A DNA stretch of 64,000 nt, from the NCBI RefSeq assembly GCF_019925205.1, contig NC_083564.1, positions 26,326,447-26,390,446 of the forward strand, in the 5' to 3' direction. Positions 37,961 to 50,600 of the stretch are shown one piece after another. Under the pieces are notes generated by a model. That model was not told where the DNA came from. It saw nothing but the letters and a program-made list of their open reading frames with translations, and did not search any database. The position numbers and the translations under genes were made by a program. The stretch is from Metopolophium dirhodum. Taxonomy: Eukaryota; Arthropoda; Insecta; Hemiptera; Aphididae. Position 1 is the stretch's first letter, and the number at the start of each line of letters is the position of its first letter.

Positions 37961-40900
37961 GGTACATAAAAAATTATATATGTGCATTTCAACATACACA
38001 CAATACATTTAATTATTTTAAGAACGAAAGCTATTTAAATTAATATCCTATGCCGGTTATATTAAAAAAATAACACAAAACTGTATACTTCAAATAATGT
38101 TTAAATATCCCATATCAGATTTTTTTTATATCTTGAAAATCCATGATACTTTAAGGCTTGTGCTATAGACGGTAGGTATTTATTCAATAGAATGGCCATT
38201 TGTATTTTACAAAATAACAAAGAGAGAAAATGGGATACCTAAGATGAATGGAGTATATAATTTTTTATTAATCGTAGTATCGACGCAACTATACGCAAGG
38301 GTAATATTGACGATTCCGATCTTTATTCACTAACCATATTCGAGGTGTGTGGGAAGCATTAACTCGGGTTCGATCAACACGATTCTTTAGGTTTATCAAA
38401 ACAAAACCGCTATAACAATTTATCAAGAACCTCAATCTAAATAACGCATTCCAATACATAAATGCAGTATCGTACCTACCTACCTATACACTTTTTTCAA
38501 ACACTGTTGATTATAATCGTTGTTGAAAATGTAAAATTATATTTTTTTTAAGAGTTTTTTCAATATGTTTTATGGATATATCATATATTATACACTATGA
38601 ATAACAGAATAAAAGATGTACAATAATTTGGATAAATATAAATTTACCTTTAGGCTCATTAATTTAAGATAAATTAAATAGATAATTTACCCGTACTATA
38701 AGTATAATTAAATATTAATATTAAACTGGATATTATAAATAAAGCATTTCCGTGTACATATTAATTCATATCGTATTATAAATGAACAAATAACCTATTT
38801 TAAGTTTTACATTTACAGTTTGTAACCGGCTACTACAATTAGTAACAATCATATTTGGCTCAAAAATATTATTACATTATTACAAATGATTATGTATTAT
38901 TTTTCCTTTTCACAGATTATAATTGGATATTAGTTTATTTACAAAGTAAGGTTTTTTTTACATAGGTACATATTACAACATCCAACATCATATTGAGTGC
39001 TTTGAATCAAATAATTTGCAATGAGTATGCACTTACATTGTAGTATGTACACAAATACATGGGACGACTCTGATAGATTTGGATAATAATCGTATAAACT
39101 GTAAATATAACAATTAGTGGGAAAAAATTTCGGTAAGTACCTACTTCAATACAAATTTTTCTATTATATAAATGTTAAAATGTATTTACATAATATATTT
39201 ACTATATTTTATATTCCATAGTTTATTATTGTCAATGACCAGAGAAAATCGTTACCAGCTATTGATATAATAAGAAACCAGATAATATTTATTAAGAACA
39301 TTTTCAGACAAATAATATATTATATACAACTATTATTTTGTATGGTACAATCCTCTCTGATATTTATTGAATTTTAAAAGATATCTAGTATCTACTATTC
39401 TATATAATTGCACGAATTAATTAATTAAATAGATCTTTCTTGGAATCGAATTTAATATTCATAATATATTATGTTACTTGACCATTATCATTGTATCTTG
39501 TTTGGGGCATAATTTTTTATAATAGTATTCGCAATATTTGTATTAAAGTGTAATCAAATCGTAGGTTTAATCAAATATTATAAGCCATAATAATGTTTTT
39601 CGTGCATACACTACAACATGTTTGTACTTTATTATGAACGTACAATATATTACCTTTATAATTTATTATCAATACAAATTTTGTAAAAAAAAGATCCTCG
39701 CCCGTTAAATATATAAAAATACAATTTTTAGTATACAAATACATTTAATGTATTCTGTATAAAGTAATAAGTATGTTGTATTTCAGATAGACCTTTCTAT
39801 ACTGAAAATCATAAACTCAAAAGCAGCACAATCGCCTATTCACATGACGTACAGTGTTATATTTTACCTCAAAATGAATAGTATCATTTTTTTTTTTATG
39901 TATTACACCTAACTGGATCGGATCGTTTCGCACACCACCCTGGGACAAGTTGTACAATGTACACATATATATATATATATATACTGGTATTGAATAATAG
40001 ACTAAATAATAATGAATATTATATAATATATATGATGATCCGTATAATAATAAGGGTGAACAAATATAAAGGACGATCGAATCCGATTCGCACCGGTTGA
40101 ATTTATGAATGATGAATCCATATTCAATAGGTATGAATAAGACTGCCGATCTATATATCATGCACATGTTATAGTTTTTAGAAACATGAAGTTTTTTTCT
40201 TTTTACAACACTTCATTGAAATGTTTAAGTATAGTGGTATTTTGACACCCGATTTAAACCCTACCACAATTCTCAGACACTCAGTATATTATATAATAAT
40301 ATATAGTAGTTTTATTTTGTATATTAATGATCATTTACAAATAAATAATAATACTGATGATATTATTTGAATGAAGTTTTTATAATATTAATATTTAATT
40401 GCTTAATTGTTTTGTTATAGAGAGTGCCTATATTATTATAGTAATAGTAAAAAGTACCTAAATACTCATTAGATATTTTTATCACGTATTCACATCATTC
40501 TATCCTCGACCAGAATAATTTAAATTATATTACCATACACACATTCTAAAATACGTAAACCGTTCAAATGTATTAACTTTAACATCATTTATACCTACAT
40601 AATTTTTTTAAATGGTTAATAATAATAATATATACCCATAATACATGTATATATTATATATACTATATTACATATATTATATTATAAATTTGAAGACTAG
40701 CAAAATATTTCTCATTGAAAAAAAAACTGATTTAAAATACCACGTGATTCCGTCGTAGTTTGTGTTTTGTCTCTATAACATTCTGTTCCTAAAATAAAGT
40801 ATGATTATTATTTTAAATACTTGGTGTGGATATATATTTATACTTCATTAAGCATGCGTGTTTTATTGTAATTTAATTGACTATAGTCTTTAATCGTGTG

Positions 40901-41473
40901 AGCCATCGCTAAATTTAAAACTTATTGAACATTTACTATTCCATATGACCATATATATAACGTTAACTACCATTTATAACATAATATTATATTATATTTT
41001 AATGTCAAGTTGATATAACTGTATCCATAGGGCATAGGCTATACAACCGGGTTAAAGTATTAAACCTTTAAGTATTAAAGTATACCTACTATTATATAAA
41101 TGTATGGTAATATGATATTAAAATTCGTATTTATTTTATGAACCTCAAATAGTATGGTTGTAATAACATTTAGAGTGTTAAGAACTGAAGTTAGAGTAAA
41201 GTTGACGAGAATATAAAATATTTTAGTGCATAATATTATAATTAAATAAATAATAAGCACTTTTGTTTTATTCAAGTTTTTTTATAAAATTAATTATCAA
41301 TAAGTATACTTAATATTTATAGGTAAATTATTGCATAAATAATCAAATAATTAATATAGATAGACCAAAACGACTAAAAACTCAAGTGTCACTATGATGA
41401 ATTTCTTCCCAAAATATTAAAAATATATATTAATATAGTTTATTACAAACACGTCTTACTGTAAAAAGTATAT
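37961..41473. other. AT-rich intergenic DNA
   Basis: No supportable gene. The minus-strand frame 39817-40167 crosses an AT microsatellite and has no domain. Confidence 0.5.
39965..39982. repeat. (AT)n microsatellite
   Basis: About nine uninterrupted AT units. Confidence 0.85.
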
Positions 41474-41970
41474 GGTCGGCAGACGTTAATCAACTCGTGG
41501 CTTCATAACCTCGCCGGCGGCAACTTTCCCGAAACGTCGGTCCACAAAATCTATATTGAGAGGTTCTAAAGTCCGCGATCACCTGTACTTCGACAACCGT
41601 ATACTGTGCAGGTATATGCTCGGTCAAAGTAACCACCATATATATCTGTGTGTGTACACGGTATTCAAGTTGCGACTGGGTAACCATGGTATTTTCCGTT
41701 GGTCACCGCGGTCCGCTTTCTCCTGGTCTCTCTCGCCATCGTCCGATTCACGACCGTTTTCGCATTGTCGTCTCCGAGCGCGTTCAGTTGTGCACAACGA
41801 AAACATTTCAGCAAAACTAGCCTGGAGCGAGCCTCCATTTATGTATACATAAATTTCAACGTGACGAAACACACCCTGCCAGTTCCCGAACGATTACGCC
41901 CCAGGGTGCTCGTAAAATGCACATCAGTCACAGGCACGGTTATATATCTACCCGTAAAGACTCACAGGTA
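41474..41970. other. G+C-rich island with open frames on both strands, function unknown
   Basis: This is an abrupt island of balanced composition in AT-rich DNA. It is open on the + strand (41556-41852 and 41699-41986) and on the - strand (41490-41687 and 41624-41872). The + frame from 41699 has a hydrophobic start and ends at a donor-like CACAG/GTATTA (41967), but it has no in-frame ATG before an upstream stop at 41681. The - frame has an ATG near 41687 and a donor-like CAG/GTGATC at about 41582. It could be an untranslated or coding exon of an unseen gene, or a regulatory island. I do not recognise a family. Confidence 0.35.
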
Positions 41971-42364
41971 TTATACTATTATGTGATTTTCCTTTTAAGT
42001 TTTAGGAATAGTCACAATTTCGTGCGCTTGTACGACGCTTTTTTAGAAATGTAGTTCTATAATACTATATGAGGTATATATGGGAAATCCGAATAAAATC
42101 AGCTTGGTAAATGGTCCCTAAAATATTAAGTATTATTATATTAATATTTAATGTGAATAATTGTCGCTTGGTATTAGATATTCATATAATATATTACATA
42201 GTAATTTATAGATTATTAATTATTATCTTCAGTAGGTAGTGCAACGTTATTACTTATTGTTATTATATTATTATTGTGATTTGTGACCGATAACGTATAA
42301 ATTATTCCTATAACTAAAAGTTAATAAAATATCGTAATTTGTAATTTGTATCTTCTCTACTATT

Positions 42365-42372
42365 AAGAATCT
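42365..42372. repeat. Target-site duplication of the MULE (left)
   Basis: AAGAATCT, identical to 43283-43290 on the other side of the element. Eight to eleven bp is the usual duplication length for Mutator-like elements. Confidence 0.75.
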
Positions 42373-42384
42373 GAGAGCACACGA

Positions 42385-42423
42385 GTTGCATCCCGTAAAA
42401 AAGGTATACACGAATTGCGTCCA
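42385..42423 (+). repeat. MULE left terminal inverted repeat (core)
   Basis: It starts GTTGCATCCCG and ends CGAATTGCGTCCA. It is matched by the reverse complement of 43233-43270. Confidence 0.85.
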
Positions 42424-42430
42424 ACATAAA

Positions 42431-42613
42431 TTACATCAATCTTAAAATCTTGGCACACTTTTGAACATTCTAAATCAATAGCTTTAAATGCTTTGGAGTA
42501 AGAAATAGTTTGCTTATCTTTTAACAAAAAATTGTAAATAATTGGCAAAAAAATGTTGTACAATATTCAAACGTGCCATCAACATACACTGTTTTAATAT
42601 TACTTAAAAATTC
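42431..42613 (-). pseudogene. MULE transposase fragment, broken
   Basis: On the minus strand a segment near 42613-42570 reads KTVYVDGTFEYCTTFF, the conserved start of the MULE transposase core with the first catalytic Asp in YVDGTF. A frame change and apparent short deletion follow. The other frame then reads LLKDKQTISYSKAFKAID and continues ECSKVCQDFKIDVIYV before running directly into the terminal repeat. The second and third catalytic acidic residues and the C-terminal half are missing, so the protein cannot be active. Family assignment rests on these motifs and the adjacent FLYWCH relic. Confidence 0.85.
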
Positions 42614-42645
42614 TTTTCACTTACAATTACTTACAATTTGTCGAT

Positions 42646-42885
42646 TTATAACTGCTTCAGATAGCGCATCGTGGTATGGTCAGTATCACTCACGTTAAGT
42701 AAAATATCATAATTTTCGTTAATTTTTAAATAATATGCTGTACACGTTTTAACGGTACATTTCCAACGTTGAATATTACTAGCCAAACATTTATGAAAAC
42801 AGAACTTATACTTGTCAATTATTTTTAATTTTTTTTGTTTTTCACTAATAATATTTTGCACTTCCATTTTAAAATGTATGTACAC
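42646..42885 (-). pseudogene. FLYWCH zinc-finger domain relic of the MULE
   Basis: The minus-strand frame has ATGs at its first codon and at codon 7, the latter giving MEVQNIISEKQKKLK. It then reads YKFCFHKCLASNIQRWKCTV, with KTCTAY and DTDHTTM after it. The WxC, x4, C and a following DH match the FLYWCH zinc finger pattern, although the last His of the usual HxH is replaced. About 80 codons remain before a stop. In the next frame NRQIVSN is still readable, showing that the frame was broken by a small indel. FLYWCH domains bind DNA and are commonly fused to MULE transposases in insects. Confidence 0.8.
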
Positions 42886-43232
42886 GAAAAAGTAACGAAC
42901 GAAGACTGAACTGCAGTAAAATATATACTAAACTCAACAATTATTAACAGTAGATACTGTACCTAATCAAGTATTTTATATCAGCTTGGTAAATCCAGAA
43001 TATTGTGAAACCAAATGCTATACACACATAAATATAATACAAAGCTTTAACGATATAGTATAGGTATAATAGAGGTCATATTTTATTGTTCACGATTACG
43101 AACTTGCTATCCATTATCGTAATTTATATTACTATCGAAACATAATATTAGAGCCCAGGCTATCTTATAATAATTAACACACCCCGGAGAACCCCTGAAA
43201 ACGATATAAAACTCTACTACCTAACCCATGTA

Positions 43233-43270
43233 TGGACGCAATTCGTGTATACCTTTTTACGGGACGCAAC
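43233..43270 (-). repeat. MULE right terminal inverted repeat (core)
   Basis: Its reverse complement begins GTTGCGTCCCG and ends CGAATTGCGTCCA. It pairs with 42385-42423. Confidence 0.85.
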
Positions 43271-43282
43271 TAAGGTGCCCTG

Positions 43283-43290
43283 AAGAATCT
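43283..43290. repeat. Target-site duplication of the MULE (right)
   Basis: AAGAATCT, identical to 42365-42372. Confidence 0.75.
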
Positions 43291-43920
43291 AGGGACCTGG
43301 GACACTGCAATTATTTATATTTTACTTCATCCCAATTCACATCTAAAGATGATATTAGCGGTAGGCCAGGGGTTTCCGTTTTCTGACAAAGTGATTTCTA
43401 CCCCGTTACCACCATGTCCGTTTTCCACCAAATGTTATAATATGAAACACGATGTTTGGTACATATAGATACATAAAACAGTATAATATAGTAATAATAA
43501 ATGTAGTACATTATATATGTAGGTACATACTTCACTCTACACTCATGACGTGTACACTCGTACTCAATATACACATAAATAAAATTGAATCGCTGTACAT
43601 CTACGTCGTGCATAATATCAAATTTTGTTCGAAGATTCGTTTGCGAGAAATACGACACCACGTCTTTGCGCGGTTACAATCGTGTAAAATAATGTAATGG
43701 TCGCGCATGTTTGAGTCGTCTTATTGTCCTAAAGAGCTGAACATTGTAAAATAATAATAATTTATACAAATATTCACAAAAAATATTATTATACAGTAAG
43801 TCAGTAACTGATATATCATTATACCGTCTGCGAACCGTAAAAGTGCGCTTGCGTGTGCGTTTGCGCGCATGGGTACCGGAAAATTCGCATGCCGCCGCGC
43901 CCAGCCGAGACGCCCCCCAC
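43291..43920. other. Intergenic DNA upstream of the second promoter
   Basis: No supportable gene. The sequence becomes increasingly CpG-rich from about 43820. Confidence 0.5.
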
Positions 43921-44563
43921 CCACCCACCGATTGAAGATTCCGTTCGACCGATAGATGGCGCGGTGTCCCATCGACGAGGAGCGTATTGTTGCGTACGCG
44001 GTTACCGGTTGCAGCCGAAGAAAAAATAATAATAATATTATCCACGCACGCTGCCGCCGTGTGGTAGTACCAGACACCAGTACGGTATCGCAATCGTTCA
44101 TAGTATTACGTCGCCGTCGTTGTCACCGCCGCCGCCGCCGCCGTCGTCCTCTCGATCGGTATCAGTGAGCGTTTTTCGTGTTTTCTTCTCGTGCGTGCGG
44201 TTCCCGTGTATTGTTTTAACGGATTTTCCGTTCGTCCGCGGATGTGCGACATCGCGTTTTCTGGTTGAATAGAATAATCCATCGAATCCGATATCGTCTT
44301 GAGTAACCACCCCCCCCATCAATTATCGAGCTGCGGGGCACCTGTAATCGTCTGATGATTTCCTATCTTGTCTCGACGCGATGGTAATTTCGTCGTCAAC
44401 GGCGTACCGGCCGTGGCTCTACTGTTGTGCGACCGAGTGACGAGGAGCAACGGAAAACCAGGTTGTGTATAAACGTGAAAAAATATAGCGCGCTCGCGAC
44501 TGCCGTCGTCCGTTTTCCGAACACCTTACGTTTTGTTCTCGCGTTCGAAGTGCCCGCGAAACG
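43921..44563 (+). promoter_or_regulatory. CpG-rich promoter and 5' UTR of the signal-peptide gene
   Basis: A G+C- and CpG-rich block with (CCG)6 at 44126-44143 precedes the coding start. An arthropod-type initiator TCAGT occurs at 44162-44166, so transcription may start near 44164, giving a 5' UTR of about 400 bases. The initiator choice is inferred. An in-frame TAG at 44486-44488 closes the frame upstream of the ATG at 44564. Long minus-strand frames here (43674-44101) are a product of the G+C-rich composition. Confidence 0.55.
44126..44143. repeat. (CCG)6 repeat in the 5' UTR/promoter
   Basis: Six CCG units in the G+C-rich leader; not in a supported reading frame. Confidence 0.85.
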
Positions 44564-44645
44564 ATGCCAGGTCTGCAGGGGTGGATTTTCGCGACGTTGC
44601 TGTTGACGCACGCGGTGCTCGAAACCCATCAGGTGGAAGAAAGAG
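44564..44645 (+). CDS. First coding exon encoding a signal peptide; rest of gene outside window
   Basis: The ATG at 44564 has A at -3 (AACGATGCC) and is the first ATG after an in-frame stop at 44486. The exon encodes MPGLQGWIFATLLLTHAVLE followed by THQVEER and one base of the next codon. It ends AAGAG/GTGAGT, a strong splice donor with a phase 1 intron from 44646. Residues about 6-19 form a short hydrophobic core, and cleavage is likely near residues 18-22, so the product enters the secretory pathway as a secreted or single-pass membrane protein. A phase 1 intron right after the signal peptide and a long first intron are common in extracellular receptor and adhesion genes, but no domain is visible here. 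I cannot name the gene. Confidence 0.75.
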
Positions 44646-47600
44646 GTGAGTGTATATTATAGAGTACGACGACAACAACGATTCGATATTTTTGTAAACA
44701 ATATTTCTGTGTTATGCTCACAAAATATATTTCTCTTCGTATAGTTTGGTCTGATTCGCAAGAGGTTGTATTCGTATGGCATTTAAATAAATAATATATA
44801 ACGTGTTAAGGTTTTTTATTCGATGTGTACACCGAATGGTGTAGATTTAGACAATATAGTACAACGGTGGTGACTGGTGGTGTCTTTGCCGTTGGCGCCA
44901 AAAGATCTTCGTGGAGGGTAAATTCGATGATTATAATATCATAATTTATCAAACTAAACCGATCTTTACATGCACATAATGAACAATTTGAATGGGACAA
45001 CCGAAAATTTGTATTTGCCCTTTTCCAAACGGATTTTATTGGATAAGTCATAACACATAACACATGATATTATATTATAATTTTATCGTTTTTTTACATC
45101 CACCAAGACGAATAGGATCACGCGATGCTCAAGTATCGTGGGTAGTATTAATTCTTGCAATAACTCCCTTCGATCGGTTCATATGATATCTTAGCACTTA
45201 GCAGATAGAGCAGCGTACATTATTGTCGTATAGATTAGGCACTTATCTATTTAGTATTTACAATAACGGGGTCAAACACTTGATATCTCGCAGTACACCA
45301 TAGTATAATTTATTTTATTTGCCTTTTATGTCTTTTATTAGTTTTATTCTTCTTTACTGTCTATTGCATGCGTGTGATAGGACACATTATTCCTCGATAT
45401 CAAATAGATTATGAATTATGATAGTTCTTTTAAAAGTATAAATTCAATAAATTCTACGAATAACCACTTGGTTTTTTTATTAATCAACTGCTTAACTCCG
45501 CAGTTTAATGAATAATAATAATAATGCATTTTTATATTATTATTTTATAGACTCATTACAGTACGAGTACAATATTTGCATCTTTAACAATGAAAATATG
45601 TACGCATACCTATTTATTTAGGTACTGTATCATTTACCTAAACTGTAAATCAGTTTTAAAACATAAAATTTAAATACAGTGCTTGAAACCATTGAATTAT
45701 TCATGTTTAATAAAACTTGTAATTCATATAGGTACAATCCAAAAAATAACAATAACTGACAGGTTAATTGGCAATTAAAATAACATACCTTCATTTTACG
45801 TCTTTACGTATTAATTCGCATTATTATAAACTACATTACTAGACAGTAGCTTGTTTTTAACTATTGTTTTACTACGTGATTAAATTGTTGAAAATATAAA
45901 ACTATTCTAGATACGTTGTTGTTTTTAACATCAGTATTATGAAACTTATTATTTATTATTATTGTTAGATATTTTGAAATAGGTGGTTAATATTTGATTT
46001 TAGAAGTTGATCGTTGAATTTTTTAAATTCTTCAAGTAATAATATACCATTTACTAGTAGATACATTTTCAGTATTTAAAATTGTATTGATTACTCAGTA
46101 AAAATATTGAGAGATAAGTTAATGATATCTACTTAGCTAATAAATTGCATACCCCGGTGGCTGGTATAATATAATTTGATGTGTATAACTCAAGTAAGTT
46201 TAACGTCGTTGTTTAATGATTTTCAAAAATATTAAATTCATAATCTTGTTTATCTAATATCTATTAGCTACCTACGTTTATAAATAAATAAAACATAATA
46301 TTTAATGAATGTGATTTATTAAATACCTAACTTATAAGTTATTATTAAGTTGATGATAAATAAAGAATTGGATTTATTTATTAATCTAATTCTATCTTTA
46401 CTTAACACATTCAGACATCGTATTTTGGACAAATTTAAATCGTTCTTATTTTATTTGTCTAACACAAGTGGTTATAATAATATAAATATTTAATGAATGT
46501 TAAAAAAATGTCTTACGTATAATTGTATTATAAGAAATTATACACAACTATTATGTTTATTTGTATACCTTTGTTCGTGAGGAATAATTAATAAACTGGT
46601 GAAAAATCTTTTTGTGAATAGAAGAATTCACATTTCCATTCAAAATATGTGCTCTCTCACTTATGAGAGTCTTGTTTTATTCGATCTCCTCGACGGACTC
46701 AACGTTCGTGTTGGACGTTGGTACACGCAAGACGGGTTTTTATTCATTGCAAGTTTCGCCCTGTCTCAACAATATTCATAACTTACTTTGGGTCGTATAT
46801 GCTAATGCTAATGCAGGTCGTGGCTAAAGGCTAAAAAAATTTGCATTATTTGTCTTTCATCGCACAATAATAAACGTGCTTTATTTTCAAGTGGTTGGTA
46901 TTCTTAGAATGCTTAGGTGATATATAAATAATAATAATATTATTAAAAGCGTATAGTCGCCGCAACCGTATTGTATTGTATTGTCACAGCAAGAGGTCCC
47001 GTCGCCTCACAGTCCTTATATTATACGATCTATATTATTATTGTTAGCAGTTATCAGTATCGCAATCGTGTTCCGTTTACAAGCATTTTCACTTTTAGAA
47101 AAACGAATCTTACAATGTGTAGAAACTACAATAAAAACCAGGATATTGTTTGAAAAAAACCGTGTTTATATAGAGGTTTAAGATTAAGTTTGAGATTAAA
47201 AATTTAAAATAAATTTTCGAATATTATGTTGGTTTTTTCCCATTTGGTTTCAAATTTTTATTAATTATTTATCTAAAGTAAAAGCTCTAGAATTTACCTA
47301 TCGAAAGTGCAAAAATGTATACAGCATAATAAATAGTGCATACACGGCACCTAATGACATAACTCAATTTATAATGTGCATCATCTAAACTATAAAATGC
47401 TAACCCTATACTAAGTTGGTAATATATTTTAGTTTCACGTACATGGTTAATGATATTAAATGTAATAAAACAAATAAAAATATAAATTATTATTTTAAAC
47501 GAAACAATTTCAACTATCATAATACATAACTTATAAGTCACGACAGTAGGTACCTGACCTACTTATGTTTATTGTTTTTATAATAAATAATAATGTATTT

Positions 47601-50600
47601 AGTTTGCTGTAGGTAAAAACTTTAACTTGGTCTTATTCGGTAAATTATAATGTTAACTTTAGATCAAAATTTAAAAGTAAAAGTTCATTAAGGTATCTTT
47701 TATCAAAATGAACAAACAATAAATGAACATGACTATTTAAAAAAAAATATGTTGTTTATCTAAGTTTAAAGTTTGAATTTTCCTAATAAAAGAATATCTA
47801 CTAAAATCAGTTGTAGAATGTCACTCCACAAAACTATTTAGTGTTCGGTGTTGCCTAACTTAGGACACACTATACACTTTATATTCTTGATTGTCTTGAC
47901 TTTTTGTCATCAACCATAATTGAGTCTATAAAAATTAATGTATTCAAACAACTGGGAGTCTACGGAACTCCACGAAACGCTTTTCTAACAAATAATTATA
48001 AGTTTTAATTTTAATTTTATAACCTATAATTTATTAACAAACGTTATTTTGTTTATTAATAAAAGAATACACGTATATATGCTAAACACTAAAATTTAAT
48101 TTAATTTTTCCATTAATCTGGCTTTTGTAGGTGCTTTGTAGTCATGTTACAATGTATAGAGAATCCAATAAACGTTTTTTTCAATTTTTCATGTGTTCAT
48201 ATATAAAAAAATACAAACACATCTGTATTTATGTAAATTACCTATATAAATTGAAAAATACCCGTTGTAATAAATAAAAAAATAATAAAATAACAATATA
48301 TTATAATAAATTTATATTTTATTATAAAGGGTAAACAAAACAAATATAAATTAAATAAATAATTCTCCACCGAAGGAGACAAAATCTACAATTTTGAAAC
48401 TAACACGATTCCAACGTGGCGTCAACTAGCTGATACATATTTCAATGCATCAAATTATTATACGCCCGCAGGATTTAATAGTACGATGACAGTTATAATC
48501 ATTGTTCTCCTCGATCACGTATCCTCTCTGCTATGACGACGTTTCCGTGACTGTCGGTCCCTTTTGCTGAGAACGCAGTTCGGATACAACTAGGATTCTT
48601 TTCAAAAAATTTTAAGTAAAACCTGCTATTAAGCCGTCAACGGTTTTAATTATTGGAACCGGATGGACGTCACGCACATCCGAGGTGTAAGATTACGGTT
48701 TATTTCCTCCGTTTTGGGGGTGCTGATGAGAGGATGTAGAACCCGAGGAGGAAATATGCACACACAAGGGTTGCGGAAGGTACACATATATCTTTTGTGT
48801 GAATAATTTTATAATCATATTATATACACGGATTATCTTGTGAACGCCCGGATTAAGGGTTTGTACGTGATCCGGTTGGAAGTGTGCGTGTACCTATGTT
48901 TTTTGAAAAGGTTTTTACATTTCCATAAGTGGCGCCCATAATGGGGTTGGCCCCTCTTCCCGATTTGAGACGTGGACTTTATTAAGTATAGCGTTAAACG
49001 GGGATTTTTAATATTTAGGGATACAAGTAATTAAACGCACCGTCAGGTCTGTGCGTGTGTATGTATAGTATCTATTCATCGTAATGCTCAATGAAATGCA
49101 AAGGATGCATATAAAATATAAGGACATAAGATATTAGATTATTCATATGTGTAGTATAACCTATATGTCCTATAATACAGTAAACCATTATGTAGGTATT
49201 AGGTATACTGTTGAAAACAAAACTCAAAAGTAATTCATAAACTAAAAGAAATATATTATTTTTATATTTTTATTTTTAAAATGTATGTCCAATATGTATA
49301 CTTGAGGCACAATAACTAATACGAATATGTGATAAATTATAATTGAATGAGAATAAACCATCCGACATAGGTATCCTTTTTTTTAAAATTTTTGTTTTAA
49401 CTGTTTAGCAGATCACGGCACCCATTTATTTTAAGCTATATCGTGGATCAACAGGAATTGTTTTTTATACTTAAGTCTTAAGACACATGTATTTGAAATA
49501 GTGAAATGAAATGTAACAACAATTAAACGTTATAGGTACGTTTTATAGCAAATTAAAACTCAAATGCAATAGAAGATAAAAAAAAACCTGGCAAGCGACC
49601 AATTACTAGAAATACTATAGTAATTATACTATTATATTTTCATCCATACTTAGGTAGGTTAGTATAGGCCCTACTTTCGTAGTTAGTGGTCTGTAATATA
49701 TTTCTTATACATTTTCCTTGGTGACAGAAGTGACAAATAATTAATAAATAAATATTTTTTTATGTTTATCTAATTTTTATTTATTTAATTTATTCAATTT
49801 CCACGGATCAAAATCAGTAGTTCGTAGTTTAAGTCTCTTGTATCACTAATTATATAATATAGAATAATTTAGCTCTGTATAATACTTCCTCGTGTCTGGA
49901 TTTAGCAGAGTCCGTAACATACTATGACAAAGTTAACTTAGGTCTTAGGTTATTGAAATTTAATTCCCTAAATCAACAAAATGCATTATTATGTTAATGC
50001 AATGTTTTGATATTATTTAAACAAAGTTTATAATTATTTTCAGTTTAAACGAAGTTTAAATTGTATTTGTAATATATTTTTAATTAACATTTACTTAACA
50101 TTTTATACTGGTCAGTGCTCATATTTGCATATCGAACATATAGATAACTATTATTTCAACTACTGTATAACTTAGTAACCAATATTTATTTATATTGTAC
50201 TGATGCCAAAAACTCAAATCATCAATGTGCCACAAGGTCCAAGGACGATAATCTTACGAGACTTTTGAAATTAAGTCAATTTAAAAGTTATGGCCGGAGT
50301 GACGTCTTATGACAATTATTTATAGAATTACAAACATAACAATTCCATTGCCTCCAATAGTCTACAATATTATAATTCCTATTCAATAAAAAATAAATGC
50401 ATTATTAAATATGTATATTTTATATAAATAATGAATGGTTCATCGTGAACCGGTTAAGTTAATATTTGAATTACGCAAACTTGTTTACCCTATGAAATAA
50501 TAAAAAAAAAATTTATTTAGCATCCAATATTCACGGTTCAAATTACGTAGTTATGGTACACTATATAACGTCTTTTTTATGTTCTAAGATAGTTAAAATT

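Larger units (their letters stand above)
42373..43282 (-). mobile_element. Internally deleted FLYWCH/MULE (Mutator-like) DNA transposon, about 910 bp
   Basis: The element is bounded by terminal inverted repeats: 42385-42423 on the left and 43233-43270 on the right are reverse complements apart from one mismatch and one base of length in an A tract. Weaker similarity carries both ends outward by 12 bp. The identical 8-mer AAGAATCT lies directly outside each end. Inside, on the minus strand, are relics of a FLYWCH zinc-finger domain and of a MULE transposase, in a different frame and lacking most of the catalytic domain. It is a non-autonomous deletion derivative that would have needed transposase supplied by a full-length relative. 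Confidence 0.88.

Noticed and set aside
38360..38380. GGTTCGATCAA-like string resembling a tRNA B box
   Set aside because: No A box or cloverleaf could be built around it; similar GTTCGAA strings at 11622 and 61015 also fail.
43674..44101. Two minus-strand frames of 126-139 residues in the promoter region
   Set aside because: They overlap each other in different frames, have no domain, and lie in CpG-rich promoter sequence where stops are rare.
46981..47181. Frame with a hydrophobic stretch after an acceptor-like site, possible second exon of the signal-peptide gene
   Set aside because: No homology, AT-rich codon use, ends in a stop after 66 codons; phase agreement alone is too weak.
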